Shown one piece after another: positions 5,912 through 14,027 of a DNA stretch of 24,372 bases. The notes beneath the pieces are model-generated. The model saw only the letters and a program-made list of their open reading frames with translations. It had not been told where the DNA came from and made no database searches. Each line of letters starts with the position of its first letter. Position 1 is the stretch's first letter. A program made the position numbers and the translations under genes. The stretch comes from a virus, in IMG/VR virus record IMGVR_UViG_3300045974_000269, positions 1-24,372 of that record. One strand, given 5' to 3'.

Positions 5912-8723
5912 TCACGCCCCCCTCGAGCTTCCGCACGCGCGCTGTCAACTCTTTGATCGCCTCGATCAGCACCCCGACGAGGTTCCCGTACGCGACACCA
6001 AGCGTCCCGTTCGCCGCCTCGTGGACGACTTCCGGGCACACCTGGCGGATCTCCTGCGCGATCACCCCGACCTGCCGCCCCGCGTCCGGTTGATCGATCC
6101 GCTCGAAGGTGACGCCGCGCATCCGGCCGACGAGCCCCAGCGCGTCGAAGACGGGCCGGACGTCGCGCTTTAGCCGAGCGTCGGAGTAGGCCACGACGTT
6201 GCCGACCGACGTGAACGTCCCGCCGGCGTCGAAGGTTGCCCGCGGGTTAGCGAACGACCCGACGAAGAAGTACCCCAGCGCGTCGGCACTCCCGTACGCC
6301 CCGAAGTATCCAAGATCGGTCGCCGCGCTCCCCTTGAAGTTTAGGCCGGTCGCCCATCCCCCCGCGTCGCCCTTGCATTGAATCGTGCCGCTCGCCGGAT
6401 CCATCGTGACGGGGCGCGACCCCTGCGCGTGAACGATCCCGTTCGCATAGAGCACACCACTAGCGATCAGGGAGCCACCCAGACTGGTCAGCCGCGCCGA
6501 AAAATCGGAGGTGTCCGCGTTCGACTCGTGAAAATCTAGGTACTGCCCGATCTCCATTACGCCATCCGACCCGACAACGGGGACGTTGTTCCACCTGGCC
6601 CCGGAAGCCGACTTCCTGATCGAAATGGCCGGGGCCGTGCCGCCCGACGACATGACAGGATCGGTTCCCGTGACTCCCGTCACCGTGCCGCCGCCCGCCG
6701 GAGTGTCCCATCTCCCGTCCCCGCGAAGGAACGTCGCCGACGACGGCGTGCCCGTGATCGCCGTTACCGTCGGAGCGGCAAGGGAGGTCATTACTCCCTT
6801 TGCCGACGAGCGGAAATTGTCCATGTACGTGAAAAAGGCGGCGCGTTTCTCGAAGTAATTAGACAGGAGCCAACGATAAAGCTGGGGAGGGGTCACGACA
6901 TAGGCGGGCCTCGTGAAGCTGCCACCGAACTGCGCCGACGTCGTAATCAGGACCGTGTCCGATGCTAGCCACGCCGCGATCTTCGTTTCGTTTCGGGTGC
7001 CCGGCCGAAGCCACGCGATGTCGAAACCGTAGGGATCGACGTCACAATAGAGCCTCCAATACCCCGTGTAATCACTCCAAGCGTATGACCAATCAAGCCA
7101 CGGGGTCGCGGCACCGGAAGGTTGCCACAAGGATGCGGTATAGGTTTCGCAATCCGCCACCATTTGCGCGAGCAGGTTCAGAACCGACGCCTTCTCACTC
7201 CGGGAGATGATCCCGTCATCCGCCATATCCAAAAGCGTGCTATTCGCCGCGCTCGCGTTGGGTGGCACCAGCGGGTTATTTTGCAGGCCGTCGGACGTCG
7301 GGGGGAGCGTGTCGATCGCCACCGACACCCCGGAGAACCACTCGACCCCCTCGAAGCGCAGGCCGTCCTCCGCTTCCTCGACCGCCGTGACGCGCACGAG
7401 CCGGTCAAGACCCATGGCCGCGTGCGTAAGCTGCACGAGGTCGCCGGGCTCGACGAACAGGAAACGCCAGGACGCCCGCCAGGAGAACGTCGATCGGTTG
7501 TGGATCGAGCGCTGCGCGCGGATCTGCGACAGCGTCCGCGCGTGCTTCGCCGTCGGGACGCAGGGGATACTCACGGCGTCCGCGCGCCGCACCCCGATCG
7601 TCTGCGATCTGGCCGCGTCCATTGCCTCGATCGTCGTCGTCGATCCGTCGCCGGCATACGCCGGCGTGAACTCGATCGGGACCACCGTCGCGACGTCCGA
7701 TTCTGGCGACCGGCGCACCTCGATCGCGTCCGCGTCCGAGCCCGCGTCCTCGAGTACGAAATCGTCGTCGGTGAACGGCGTCGCCGTCGCCGCAGGGGAG
7801 TACGTCCCCACGACCGACTCCCCCATCGGGATCAGCCGAAGCGCCGTTCCCGTCCAGTAGGCCGACGCGTCGGCCGCGTCCAGCACTTCTTCGATCGCGG
7901 CCGCCGCCGGGGCAGACTCGACGAAGGCTCGAGCCACGTAAAAATTCCGCTGCGCCGCGTACCTGTCGAGAGAACTTGCCGCCAGCCCGTCGGTGCCGAC
8001 CGCCGTTTCGACGAGCGACGTCCCGAGCCCCAGCCCGACCGTCCCGTCCTCGACGATCTCCCGAATCACCGCACCTGGCGCGGCCCCGTAGAATTGCGTC
8101 GTTGACGGCAGGGAATCGATCGTCGCCGTCGCCAGCCGGCCGCGAAGCATGGCGCGGAGCGTCGGATACTTGCCGTCCGGGCACACGAGTTGACCCGACC
8201 GAAGCGCCACGAAGTGCCCCAGCCGGACCCGCTGCGCCGCCGTCCCGCCGGCCACCGTCGCCCACTCCGTAGCCGTGCCCGCGTTCCCCAGCGTCAACTC
8301 CGGGGGGTGCGCGACGTACGTCCCGCGGATACCATGCCCGGCCGCCCATTCCGGCGTGACCGTCGCCGGCCACGTCCCGCCGGGAATGAAGTTGAGCCCG
8401 TCCCGCGAGAACCAATGCCATGAGTCAATGACGCCCTGCGCGAAGACGTACTCGACCGGCGCGACCTGCAACTCTGTCCACAGGCCAGGATCGGACGTGC
8501 TCACGGCCCCAAAATCGTCGAGCTTCAGATCATAAGCGAACTCGTGGGACACCTTGCCGGCGTACACCAGTTGACCCTCGACCACCGCCGATCCGTAGAC
8601 CACCGCGATCGGCCGCCCGTACCCCGGCGCGCCCGACGCCCCCGAGCCGTAAACCGGGCCGCTCCGGTTCGGAAGCTTCCGATCCTCCCGCCCACCGCCG
8701 CCATTGTCTAGCTTCCACGTCAT
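5898..8723 (-). CDS. Tail hub/fibre protein with C-terminal S74 chaperone domain
   Basis: 941-aa protein; the start is the ATG at 8723 two bases after the upstream stop. The frame stays open further upstream, but that part overlaps the DUF2163-like gene and is meaningless translation. The N-terminal half (VYGSAVVEGQLVYAGKVSHE and onward) resembles phage tail-tip hub proteins of the gpJ-like kind. A helical segment near residues 480-600 contains DDGIISRSEKASVLNLLAQ, a motif frequent in tail-tip proteins. The C-terminus is a Peptidase S74 intramolecular chaperone: SDARLK at 847-852 supplies the Ser/Lys pair (Ser847, Lys852), followed by GVIAQE and a final coiled coil. These domains trimerise a fibre and then cut themselves off in front of the serine. 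So hub and fibre shaft appear fused in one chain. Confidence 0.85.
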   Translation of the reverse strand: MTWKLDNGGGGREDRKLPNRSGPVYGSGASGAPGYGRPIAVVYGSAVVEGQLVYAGKVSHEFAYDLKLDDFGAVSTSDPGLWTELQVAPVEYVFAQGVIDSWHWFSRDGLNFIPGGTWPATVTPEWAAGHGIRGTYVAHPPELTLGNAGTATEWATVAGGTAAQRVRLGHFVALRSGQLVCPDGKYPTLRAMLRGRLATATIDSLPSTTQFYGAAPGAVIREIVEDGTVGLGLGTSLVETAVGTDGLAASSLDRYAAQRNFYVARAFVESAPAAAAIEEVLDAADASAYWTGTALRLIPMGESVVGTYSPAATATPFTDDDFVLEDAGSDADAIEVRRSPESDVATVVPIEFTPAYAGDGSTTTIEAMDAARSQTIGVRRADAVSIPCVPTAKHARTLSQIRAQRSIHNRSTFSWRASWRFLFVEPGDLVQLTHAAMGLDRLVRVTAVEEAEDGLRFEGVEWFSGVSVAIDTLPPTSDGLQNNPLVPPNASAANSTLLDMADDGIISRSEKASVLNLLAQMVADCETYTASLWQPSGAATPWLDWSYAWSDYTGYWRLYCDVDPYGFDIAWLRPGTRNETKIAAWLASDTVLITTSAQFGGSFTRPAYVVTPPQLYRWLLSNYFEKRAAFFTYMDNFRSSAKGVMTSLAAPTVTAITGTPSSATFLRGDGRWDTPAGGGTVTGVTGTDPVMSSGGTAPAISIRKSASGARWNNVPVVGSDGVMEIGQYLDFHESNADTSDFSARLTSLGGSLIASGVLYANGIVHAQGSRPVTMDPASGTIQCKGDAGGWATGLNFKGSAATDLGYFGAYGSADALGYFFVGSFANPRATFDAGGTFTSVGNVVAYSDARLKRDVRPVFDALGLVGRMRGVTFERIDQPDAGRQVGVIAQEIRQVCPEVVHEAANGTLGVAYGNLVGVLIEAIKELTARVRKLEGGVNGAP

Positions 8724-8725
8724 GA

Positions 8726-9631
8726 TCAGCCACCCACCGCAGACTCCGGGGGAAGTAGCGGCAGGCCCGAGAATCGGGCGAGGTTCGCGAAAGACGTGTC
8801 GCAGACCGCCGCGCTTTTCGCGCAGCCCTTCACCACCTTGACCGTGAGCCCCGCGCCCGGGATCGAGGGAAGCGCCGGCGCGACCGTGAGGAGGAGATCC
8901 GCCCCCGACGCGGCCACCGACACGATCGTCCGCGACAGGCCGACAAGGGACGACGACGACGGGGCCGTGATCGCGACGTACCCGAAGGCGAACCCCTGAT
9001 CCGTCAGCGTTCCGACCTTCACGACGTTTGCCGCCGAGCTTGCGAGCGTGGTCTTCGCGTCCCACGTCGTCGGCCGCGTCAGCCCGCACCCGCTCGAGTA
9101 GAGATCCCAGCCGCAAGTGACCGCCGCGACGTTCCGCGGCCAAGGCGCTTGGAGCTTCGCGAGCAGGCTTTCGATCGTGAGCCCGATCGACGTCGACCTG
9201 GCCTGGATCTCCCCGACGTATCCGCCAAACAGCAACACCGCATCGACGAGCGCCCCGGCCGTGGTGAAAAACGCCCGGTAAAGCTTCACCGACGCGCCGT
9301 CGAGCGCCCCGCCGAGCGCGGCCGCCGGCCATGCCACCGACGTCGCCCCGTAGACCGACGCCGGCCCGAAGCCGATCTCCATTTCGAGCGCGTCCGTTTC
9401 CAGCCCCAGCCGACTCCGCACCCGCTCGCGCATCGGGACGACGACGCCGGCCGAATAGACGTTGCCGCCGAAGGTGACGTCGGCCTCCCAACTCGTGAAC
9501 CGAGCCACGCCCAGCACCGGCGACGTCACTTCGTACAGATCGCCCATAACGAAAGCCGTATCGCCAGAGGGAGCCGGCGCGCCGGGCAGGGACAGAAGGT
9601 TCCGAAGCGCGGTCGAGAGTGTCCGAGCCAT
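8726..9631 (-). CDS. DUF2163 (BR0599-like) tail tip protein
   Basis: 301-aa protein from an ATG at 9631, sharing a base with the upstream stop (TGATG). Features typical of the DUF2163/BR0599 family are visible: the early FTSWEADVTFGGNVY region (residues 45-59), a central cysteine block VTCGWDLYSSGCGLT, and a C-terminal signature GCAKSAAVCDTSFANLARF followed by SGLPLLP. In gene transfer agents and related siphophages this family lies between the distal tail protein and the hub and forms part of the baseplate with an iron-sulfur or metal-like Cys set. The same order is kept here. A longer N-terminal extension is rejected because it overlaps the preceding gene. Confidence 0.85.
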   Translation of the reverse strand: MARTLSTALRNLLSLPGAPAPSGDTAFVMGDLYEVTSPVLGVARFTSWEADVTFGGNVYSAGVVVPMRERVRSRLGLETDALEMEIGFGPASVYGATSVAWPAAALGGALDGASVKLYRAFFTTAGALVDAVLLFGGYVGEIQARSTSIGLTIESLLAKLQAPWPRNVAAVTCGWDLYSSGCGLTRPTTWDAKTTLASSAANVVKVGTLTDQGFAFGYVAITAPSSSSLVGLSRTIVSVAASGADLLLTVAPALPSIPGAGLTVKVVKGCAKSAAVCDTSFANLARFSGLPLLPPESAVGG

Positions 9632-10050
9632 CAGAGCACCGTTTCCAACTCGACGTCGGCCGTGTAAAGCCCGGGCGAATCCTCGACGATCGGGCACTCG
9701 TCACTCGTGAAACGGACTCGAGGTTGCGTCGGCCCGCCCCGCCAATAGGCCCCCGCGGTATTATTCAGTAGCCACGAATCCCACTTCCCCTTGTGGGTAT
9801 TGAAAAACGCCAAAAAAAGATCCGGTTCGGTGTAGGACGCCCAATTCTGGCCGCCCGATCCCGTTTCGTTTGGTGCCATCTTCCACGAGCGAAGACGCAG
9901 CCGGAAGGACAGCGCCGTGATCGACGACGCCCGCCACGCGACCGAGATCCGCTTACCCGACACGGCCACAAGGTCGCGCGTCGCGTACGTCGGCCGGGCC
10001 GAGGTGGCGGGCTGAATCAGGGGGAGGATCGGGAAGATGTTTGACGACAC
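9631..10050 (-). CDS. Distal tail protein-like, first baseplate gene
   Basis: 139-aa protein from a GTG at 10050, one base after the tape measure stop. It starts MSSNIFPILPLIQPAT and contains a segment FLAFFNTHKGKWDSWLLNN (residues about 78-96) that matches the fold core of distal-tail or DUF2460-like proteins, where a short loop after 'F..hkG..dsw' packs on the tail tube. The end (PRVRFTSDE...YTADVELE) suits a beta-sandwich. Shorter than the ~200 aa common in DUF2460, so the family call is tentative, but position directly after the tape measure and before a DUF2163-like gene is strongly indicative. Confidence 0.7.
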   Translation of the reverse strand: MSSNIFPILPLIQPATSARPTYATRDLVAVSGKRISVAWRASSITALSFRLRLRSWKMAPNETGSGGQNWASYTEPDLFLAFFNTHKGKWDSWLLNNTAGAYWRGGPTQPRVRFTSDECPIVEDSPGLYTADVELETVL

Positions 10051-10051
10051 G

Positions 10052-12043
10052 CTAGACCCTTCCCGCTCGCCGGCCGCGATTGATCACCCGGTACAACGGC
10101 CCATCGTGCCGGGTAAGGACGCGCTCGACGTCCTGCCCGTCAAAGGCCGTGATGTTGATCGTCATCCCGACACCTGGCCCAGCCCCGTCGCCCAAGCTTC
10201 CCGCGGCCATGGCGAGCTTGTGGTTAGGAACCACCGACCCGGACAGGCCGCCGCCGAGCCGCAGCAATTCCGGCCCGGCCTCGCCGACGAGGTACGTCCC
10301 CGGGAAGACCGAGCCGCCCAATTCCTTCGCCCCGATGTTCCCCAGGAGGCCGAGCACCGCCACCAGCATCGCGCCCATGGCCGCGATGCCCAGCGCCGGC
10401 CCCACAATCGGGATCCCCGCTTGCGAGGAGGCCGCGCCCGACGCCGCGGTCGCCGCGTTCGCCGTCACCGACTTGATCGCGATATCCACCAGCGACTTGA
10501 CGACCATCGTTGCCATTTGCGCGAAGGCTTGCGCGACGGTGACGGTCCCCGTGATGATCCCGCCCACCGCGGTCCCCATCGCGTCGCCCCATTGCGCCGC
10601 GCCGTCGATCGCCTGCTGCTGCTGCTGGTTGTAATTCTTGATCGCGTGTGCCGCGTTTTTCGTGGCCTGCTCGTTGACCTGCGTCGGAGTTTTCGACACA
10701 TCCATCCCGCCGGCCTCGCCGGGATCGGTCAGCGCATCCTGCAGGCCGCGCGCCTGCGCCTCGTCGAGCTTCCGCTTATCTTCGGCCGCGGCGATCTTCT
10801 TCAGCCCGTCGAGGTACTGCGCGTCGGCAAGGTTCAGTTGCAGTTGCGCCGTGCTCGCCTCGAGCGTGCCATTCCGCAGCGCCGTCTGGATCCGCAGCCG
10901 CTCCGACTGCCACGTCGCGACCGACTTCTCGACCTCGCCGTCGGCCTCGAGCACCTTGATTTGCGCCGCCAGCGCCGCGTTGGCCGCCTCGATCCCCTGC
11001 CGCAACTTCTTCCGGCGCTCGTTGGCCTCGTTTTCGATGTTCGCTAGTACCTGGTCCTGATTCGCCTGATTCGCGGTCCCCTTCTCCTTCTCCTCGTTGA
11101 AGCGCCGTTCCGCCTCGATCCGCTTGTTGGTTTCGTCGGCCGTGATCCGATCGCCTTCGCTTCCGGCGAGAGCATAGATCCGGCGCTGGTCCGCTTCGCC
11201 GTCGGCCCGGCCCTTCGCCTGCAGCGCGTTGAACTCGCGCGCCCAAACGAGCCGCTTTTCCTCCCGCTCGATCTGGATCGGGATGATCGCCTGCTCGACC
11301 TGCGAAAGTTGCTGTCCAAGCGCCAACTGCTCGCGCTTGTGGGCGATCAACGCCTTGTCATAGCTCGCGCCGGCCTCGTCGTACTGTTGCCGGCCCTTCC
11401 AATGCTCCTCGAAGCCCGCGTCCAGCGCCGCCATTTTCCGGCGCAACTCGACCTGCTTTTCAAGCAGGGACGACCCGCCCAGGTTTTCCCGGCGCTCGTT
11501 TAGCTTGGTGTCAGCCTCAAACTGAAAGTCGGGGACGTGCTCCCGCTTCGCCCGGAGCGCGTCGACGTTTTTCCATATCTCCGCGGTCTGCTTACCCAGC
11601 GACGTCGCGAATTCGGCCGCTTCCGCCGCCGCCTTCCGCTCGCCCTCGCCGAGCGCCATGAACCCCTGCACGAGCAACTGGACGCCCGCGATAGCCAGCC
11701 CGATCCCCACGCCGCCGATCATGCCTTCGGCCGCCACCCCGATCATGCCGCGGATCGCGCCCTTCGCGCCTTCGGCCGCCGGGATCAGATCCGTGATCTC
11801 CGTCGACCAAAACTTCGCCATCCTCGACGCCTGCCGGGCTTCCTTCTGCTCCTCCCGCATCGTTTGCAGGAGGCCGCCGTGCGCCTTGTTCGCCTGATCC
11901 GCCCCGGCGCTCGAGGCCCCCATTCCAGCGCCGGCGGTCTTCCCGAAATCGGCCACCGCCGCGGACGCCGCCTTCAGTTGCGCGAGCGCCTGCCCGATCT
12001 GGATCGACAACTCAGCCTGAATCACCCCCGCGTTACCCGCCAC
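10052..12043 (-). CDS. Tape measure protein
   Basis: 663-aa protein from a GTG at 12043, overlapping the chaperone frame by 11 bp. The N-terminus (SIQIGQALAQLKAASAAVADFG) and the long charged coiled coil (about residues 150-440, rich in E, R, K, A, Q) are typical of tape measures. Two hydrophobic Gly/Ala-rich regions, near residues 95-135 and 535-570, are the usual membrane-active segments. The C-terminus has INITAFDGQDVERVLTR, a motif common at the end of siphophage tape measures. No lysozyme or peptidase domain is visible. By the common rule of about 1.5 Angstrom per residue the tail would be near 100 nm; that estimate is inferred. Confidence 0.9.
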   Translation of the reverse strand: MAGNAGVIQAELSIQIGQALAQLKAASAAVADFGKTAGAGMGASSAGADQANKAHGGLLQTMREEQKEARQASRMAKFWSTEITDLIPAAEGAKGAIRGMIGVAAEGMIGGVGIGLAIAGVQLLVQGFMALGEGERKAAAEAAEFATSLGKQTAEIWKNVDALRAKREHVPDFQFEADTKLNERRENLGGSSLLEKQVELRRKMAALDAGFEEHWKGRQQYDEAGASYDKALIAHKREQLALGQQLSQVEQAIIPIQIEREEKRLVWAREFNALQAKGRADGEADQRRIYALAGSEGDRITADETNKRIEAERRFNEEKEKGTANQANQDQVLANIENEANERRKKLRQGIEAANAALAAQIKVLEADGEVEKSVATWQSERLRIQTALRNGTLEASTAQLQLNLADAQYLDGLKKIAAAEDKRKLDEAQARGLQDALTDPGEAGGMDVSKTPTQVNEQATKNAAHAIKNYNQQQQQAIDGAAQWGDAMGTAVGGIITGTVTVAQAFAQMATMVVKSLVDIAIKSVTANAATAASGAASSQAGIPIVGPALGIAAMGAMLVAVLGLLGNIGAKELGGSVFPGTYLVGEAGPELLRLGGGLSGSVVPNHKLAMAAGSLGDGAGPGVGMTINITAFDGQDVERVLTRHDGPLYRVINRGRRAGRV

Positions 12044-12308
12044 TTGCCACCCCCAGCGACGCGGCCACAGCGCGCAACTCGTCGATCGACGTCGGCTCGA
12101 AGGCTTCGGCCGCCGGCGCGCCCGGGGCTGAAAGCCCGAGCACCTGGCCGATGCGCGCGAGCGCGAGCGACACGGGAGGGAAGATCGCCCAATGCTTATA
12201 CTGCCGGTCGATCTCCCTGATCGTCATCTCGCGCACCTCCGACAGCGGAATCCCCGAAGACAGAAAGGGGCCGTACAGGTTCCCCCACTCTACGGCCCCA
12301 GCACTTCC
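12033..12308 (-). CDS. Tail assembly chaperone C-terminal part (T), reached by -1 frameshift
   Basis: This frame lies one base back from the upstream chaperone gene and ends in TAA at 12033. It has no good start of its own, and its upstream extension is antisense-like nonsense. From the overlap it reads GGSAGAVEWGNLYGPFLSSG, then IPLSEVREMTIREIDRQYKHW, which resembles the T part of lambda-type G-T chaperones. With slippage at the G-run 12307-12311 the fusion would be 184 aa: 93 residues of G plus 91 of T. The G-T protein holds the tape measure and recruits tail tube subunits. It overlaps the tape measure start, as in other siphophages. Confidence 0.75.
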   Translation of the reverse strand, partial: GSAGAVEWGNLYGPFLSSGIPLSEVREMTIREIDRQYKHWAIFPPVSLALARIGQVLGLSAPGAPAAEAFEPTSIDELRAVAASLGVASGG

Positions 12309-12586
12309 CCCGCGGGCACCTCCCGAAGCCCGGACACCCTCGAGGCGTGCTGGAACAGGAAGGCGATCTCCGTCATGGAAAACCGATCGCGCACGGCATC
12401 GGCCGCGATCGTGAACCCGCCCCGGTTGAGTGAGTGCGCCAGGAAGCGCCGCATTGCCGCGACCTTTTCGGAATCGCTCGCCGCGGAATCCTCCCGCAGC
12501 ACTTCCTGGCACTCCTCGACGGCACCCGCCGTCGCCTCGCCGAGCGTGAATCGCTCGCCCTCGATCTCGACTTGCTTTCGCAGCAT
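12290..12586 (-). CDS. Tail assembly chaperone (G)
   Basis: 98-aa protein from an ATG at 12586 with an AGGGGG ribosome site; a longer frame exists but overlaps the tail tube gene. The sequence MLRKQVEIEGERFTLGEATA, then a helical body (VEECQEVLREDSAASDSEKV) and FSMTEIAFLFQHAS, fits the small tail chaperones that sit between the tube gene and the tape measure. Its stop (TAG at 12290) is inside the overlapping T frame. Its job is to keep the tape measure soluble and to nucleate tail tube assembly. Confidence 0.8.
   Translation of the reverse strand: MLRKQVEIEGERFTLGEATAGAVEECQEVLREDSAASDSEKVAAMRRFLAHSLNRGGFTIAADAVRDRFSMTEIAFLFQHASRVSGLREVPAGEVLGP
12305..12311 (-). promoter_or_regulatory. Candidate -1 ribosomal frameshift site
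   Basis: On the coding strand the overlap between the two chaperone frames contains GCG-GGG-GAA, giving a run of five G followed by AA. Slipping the GGG codon in the P-site back by one base keeps perfect pairing and moves the ribosome into the T frame. It is the best homopolymer slip site I see in the region shared by both frames (12293-12512). It is not a perfect X-XXY-YYZ heptamer, so the exact site is uncertain. Confidence 0.5.
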
Positions 12587-12609
12587 CGTGGCCCCCTGCC
12601 AGCCAGCGC

Positions 12610-13347
12610 TTAGTCGATCTCGAAGACGTCGAACGGCTTGCCCGTGGACGCTTCCTCGATCGCCTGCCAGGACAGCGACCCGTCGCCGATCGCGCCGAGC
12701 TTCAGACCGGGCGAGAACTTGTCGAAGACGACGGCCGGGAAGCGCCATCCGTACTTCTTCGTCCCGTTGGTGTTGTAGGCCGACAGGACGAACGTGGGCG
12801 ACTGTCCCATCGTCGCGTTGACGTAGGTCGTCGTCCTCCCGACGGCCGCGGCCGTGTAGGAGTAGGAGATCCGGACGTTGTGGCCCGCGTCCGCGCCGGC
12901 GAAGGTGTAGACCCCGGCCGCGGAGTAGGAATACTCCCCGGTGGCCGGGCCGGACGCCTTGGGGATCAGGTACAGCCCGGTCGTCACGTCGAGCACCCCC
13001 AGATCCTCGAAGAAGGTGGCCCCGTTGGCGACCGTCGCCTGAAACGGCGTCGTCGGGATCGTCGCCTGCTCCTCCATGATCCCGACCTTCGAGCCGGCCG
13101 TGGTCGTCGCGCCGCCGATCAGGGCCGCGTACGTGGCCGCGCCCCAGATCTGGAACTTCAGCGACCCCTTGATCGTCAGCTTGCCGTCGTACGCGTCGAC
13201 CGCGACCTTCTTCGGGCCGTAGACGAGCAGTTTTTCCTGGTCGAAATCGCAGGACACGTCCGAAACGATGCCCAACTGAACCGGCGTGGTGTTGGTGCCC
13301 GCGGGCTTGAAAGCCACGAGGCCGGTCGAGAACTTCACGCTTCCCAT
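12610..13347 (-). CDS. Major tail tube protein
   Basis: 245-aa protein from an ATG at 13347. It has a tail-tube-like layout: MGSVKFSTGLVAFKPAGTN, then TPVQLGIVSDVSCDFDQE, a segment KLTIKGSLKFQIWGAATYAA, and a C-terminal part ending KPFDVFEID. Alternating small/hydrophobic residues and abundant Thr, Ser and Gly are typical of the beta-sandwich tube subunits. Position upstream of the tail chaperone pair and the tape measure is decisive. The central part (about 130-180: YSYSAAGVYTFAGADAGHNV) may be an extra Ig-like insertion exposed outside the tube; this is inference. Confidence 0.85.
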   Translation of the reverse strand: MGSVKFSTGLVAFKPAGTNTTPVQLGIVSDVSCDFDQEKLLVYGPKKVAVDAYDGKLTIKGSLKFQIWGAATYAALIGGATTTAGSKVGIMEEQATIPTTPFQATVANGATFFEDLGVLDVTTGLYLIPKASGPATGEYSYSAAGVYTFAGADAGHNVRISYSYTAAAVGRTTTYVNATMGQSPTFVLSAYNTNGTKKYGWRFPAVVFDKFSPGLKLGAIGDGSLSWQAIEEASTGKPFDVFEID

Positions 13348-13350
13348 GTG

Positions 13351-13545
13351 CTACTCCTTCCCGGCCAGCCGGGCTTTGAGGTCGTCCGCAGCCATTCGGA
13401 TGCGGTTCTGCGTGTCACCGGGAAGCCCGATGTTGTGAAACCACTTCACCAGCCAGGACTCGACCACCTGGTCCGTCGCCGGGGGGGCCGCGAAGACCAC
13501 CTCGACCGCCGGATCCGTCGTCGTCGTCGCCGTTGCCTTCGCCAT
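13351..13545 (-). CDS. Small hypothetical protein before the tail tube gene
   Basis: 64-aa protein from an ATG at 13545 with an AGGGG ribosome site; a longer frame starting at 13566 overlaps the previous gene and is less likely. It begins MAKATATTTTDPAVEVVFAA and ends in a basic/acidic helix (RIRMAADDLKARLAGKE). The TTTT/ATAT-type Ala-Thr run is probably disordered. No family recognised. It sits between the putative tail terminator and tube gene, where small tail-completion or assembly factors are sometimes found. Confidence 0.65.
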   Translation of the reverse strand: MAKATATTTTDPAVEVVFAAPPATDQVVESWLVKWFHNIGLPGDTQNRIRMAADDLKARLAGKE

Positions 13546-13559
13546 TCCGTTCCCCTCCG

Positions 13560-14027
13560 TCAGCAATCGCCGAGCACAATCGCGTCCAGCGGGATCACCA
13601 CTTCGGCCTGATCCCCGCCTTCGGCCTGCCGGAACTCGATCGGGCCGGCGATCTCGACGCTCGAGACAAGGCCGCCGAGCGTGGTGTAAAAGCGATCCGT
13701 TTCCATGTACGGCCCCACATGCTGCTCGTCGGGATCGCGAGCCAGCGCCGCCTCGAAGGCGTCAACGAGCCCGTTCAAGACCGTGTCAAGCGTCGCCTCC
13801 TGGCCGGTCGCGCGCACGAGCACCCAGACCTCGACCCCGAGCCGCCAGATCGGCGGCCCGCCGGGCTCGCGCTGGCCCTCCTGGCTACCGGCGAGCACAA
13901 GGCACGCGGGCTGCGCCGACGCCGGTAGCTTCGAGAAGTGCAGCGACCGCCGCGACCATGTGACGATCCCGGGCACCTTCGCCCGGAGCCGGTCGAAAAT
14001 CGCTTGGTACACGACGTCGCGGTTCAC
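13560..14027 (-). CDS. Putative tail terminator / minor tail protein
   Basis: 155-aa protein from a GTG at 14027, overlapping the upstream stop (GTGA). The pattern is that of siphophage tail-terminator or tail-completion proteins: MNRDVVYQAIFDRLRAKVPG at the N-terminus, then CLVLAGSQEGQREPGGPP and IWRLGVEVWVLVRATGQ, a helix (LNGLVDAFEAALARDPDE), and a final beta strand pair (VEIAGPIEFRQAEGGDQAEV). It ends just upstream of the tube-gene orphan, where terminator genes usually lie. Assignment by layout and context, not by a hard motif. Confidence 0.7.
   Translation of the reverse strand: MNRDVVYQAIFDRLRAKVPGIVTWSRRSLHFSKLPASAQPACLVLAGSQEGQREPGGPPIWRLGVEVWVLVRATGQEATLDTVLNGLVDAFEAALARDPDEQHVGPYMETDRFYTTLGGLVSSVEIAGPIEFRQAEGGDQAEVVIPLDAIVLGDC

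Noticed and set aside
8724-9704. N-terminal extension of the S74 gene up to 9704
   Set aside because: It overlaps the DUF2163-like gene in another frame and reads as low-complexity Arg/Gly sequence; the ATG at 8723 right after the upstream stop is a better start.
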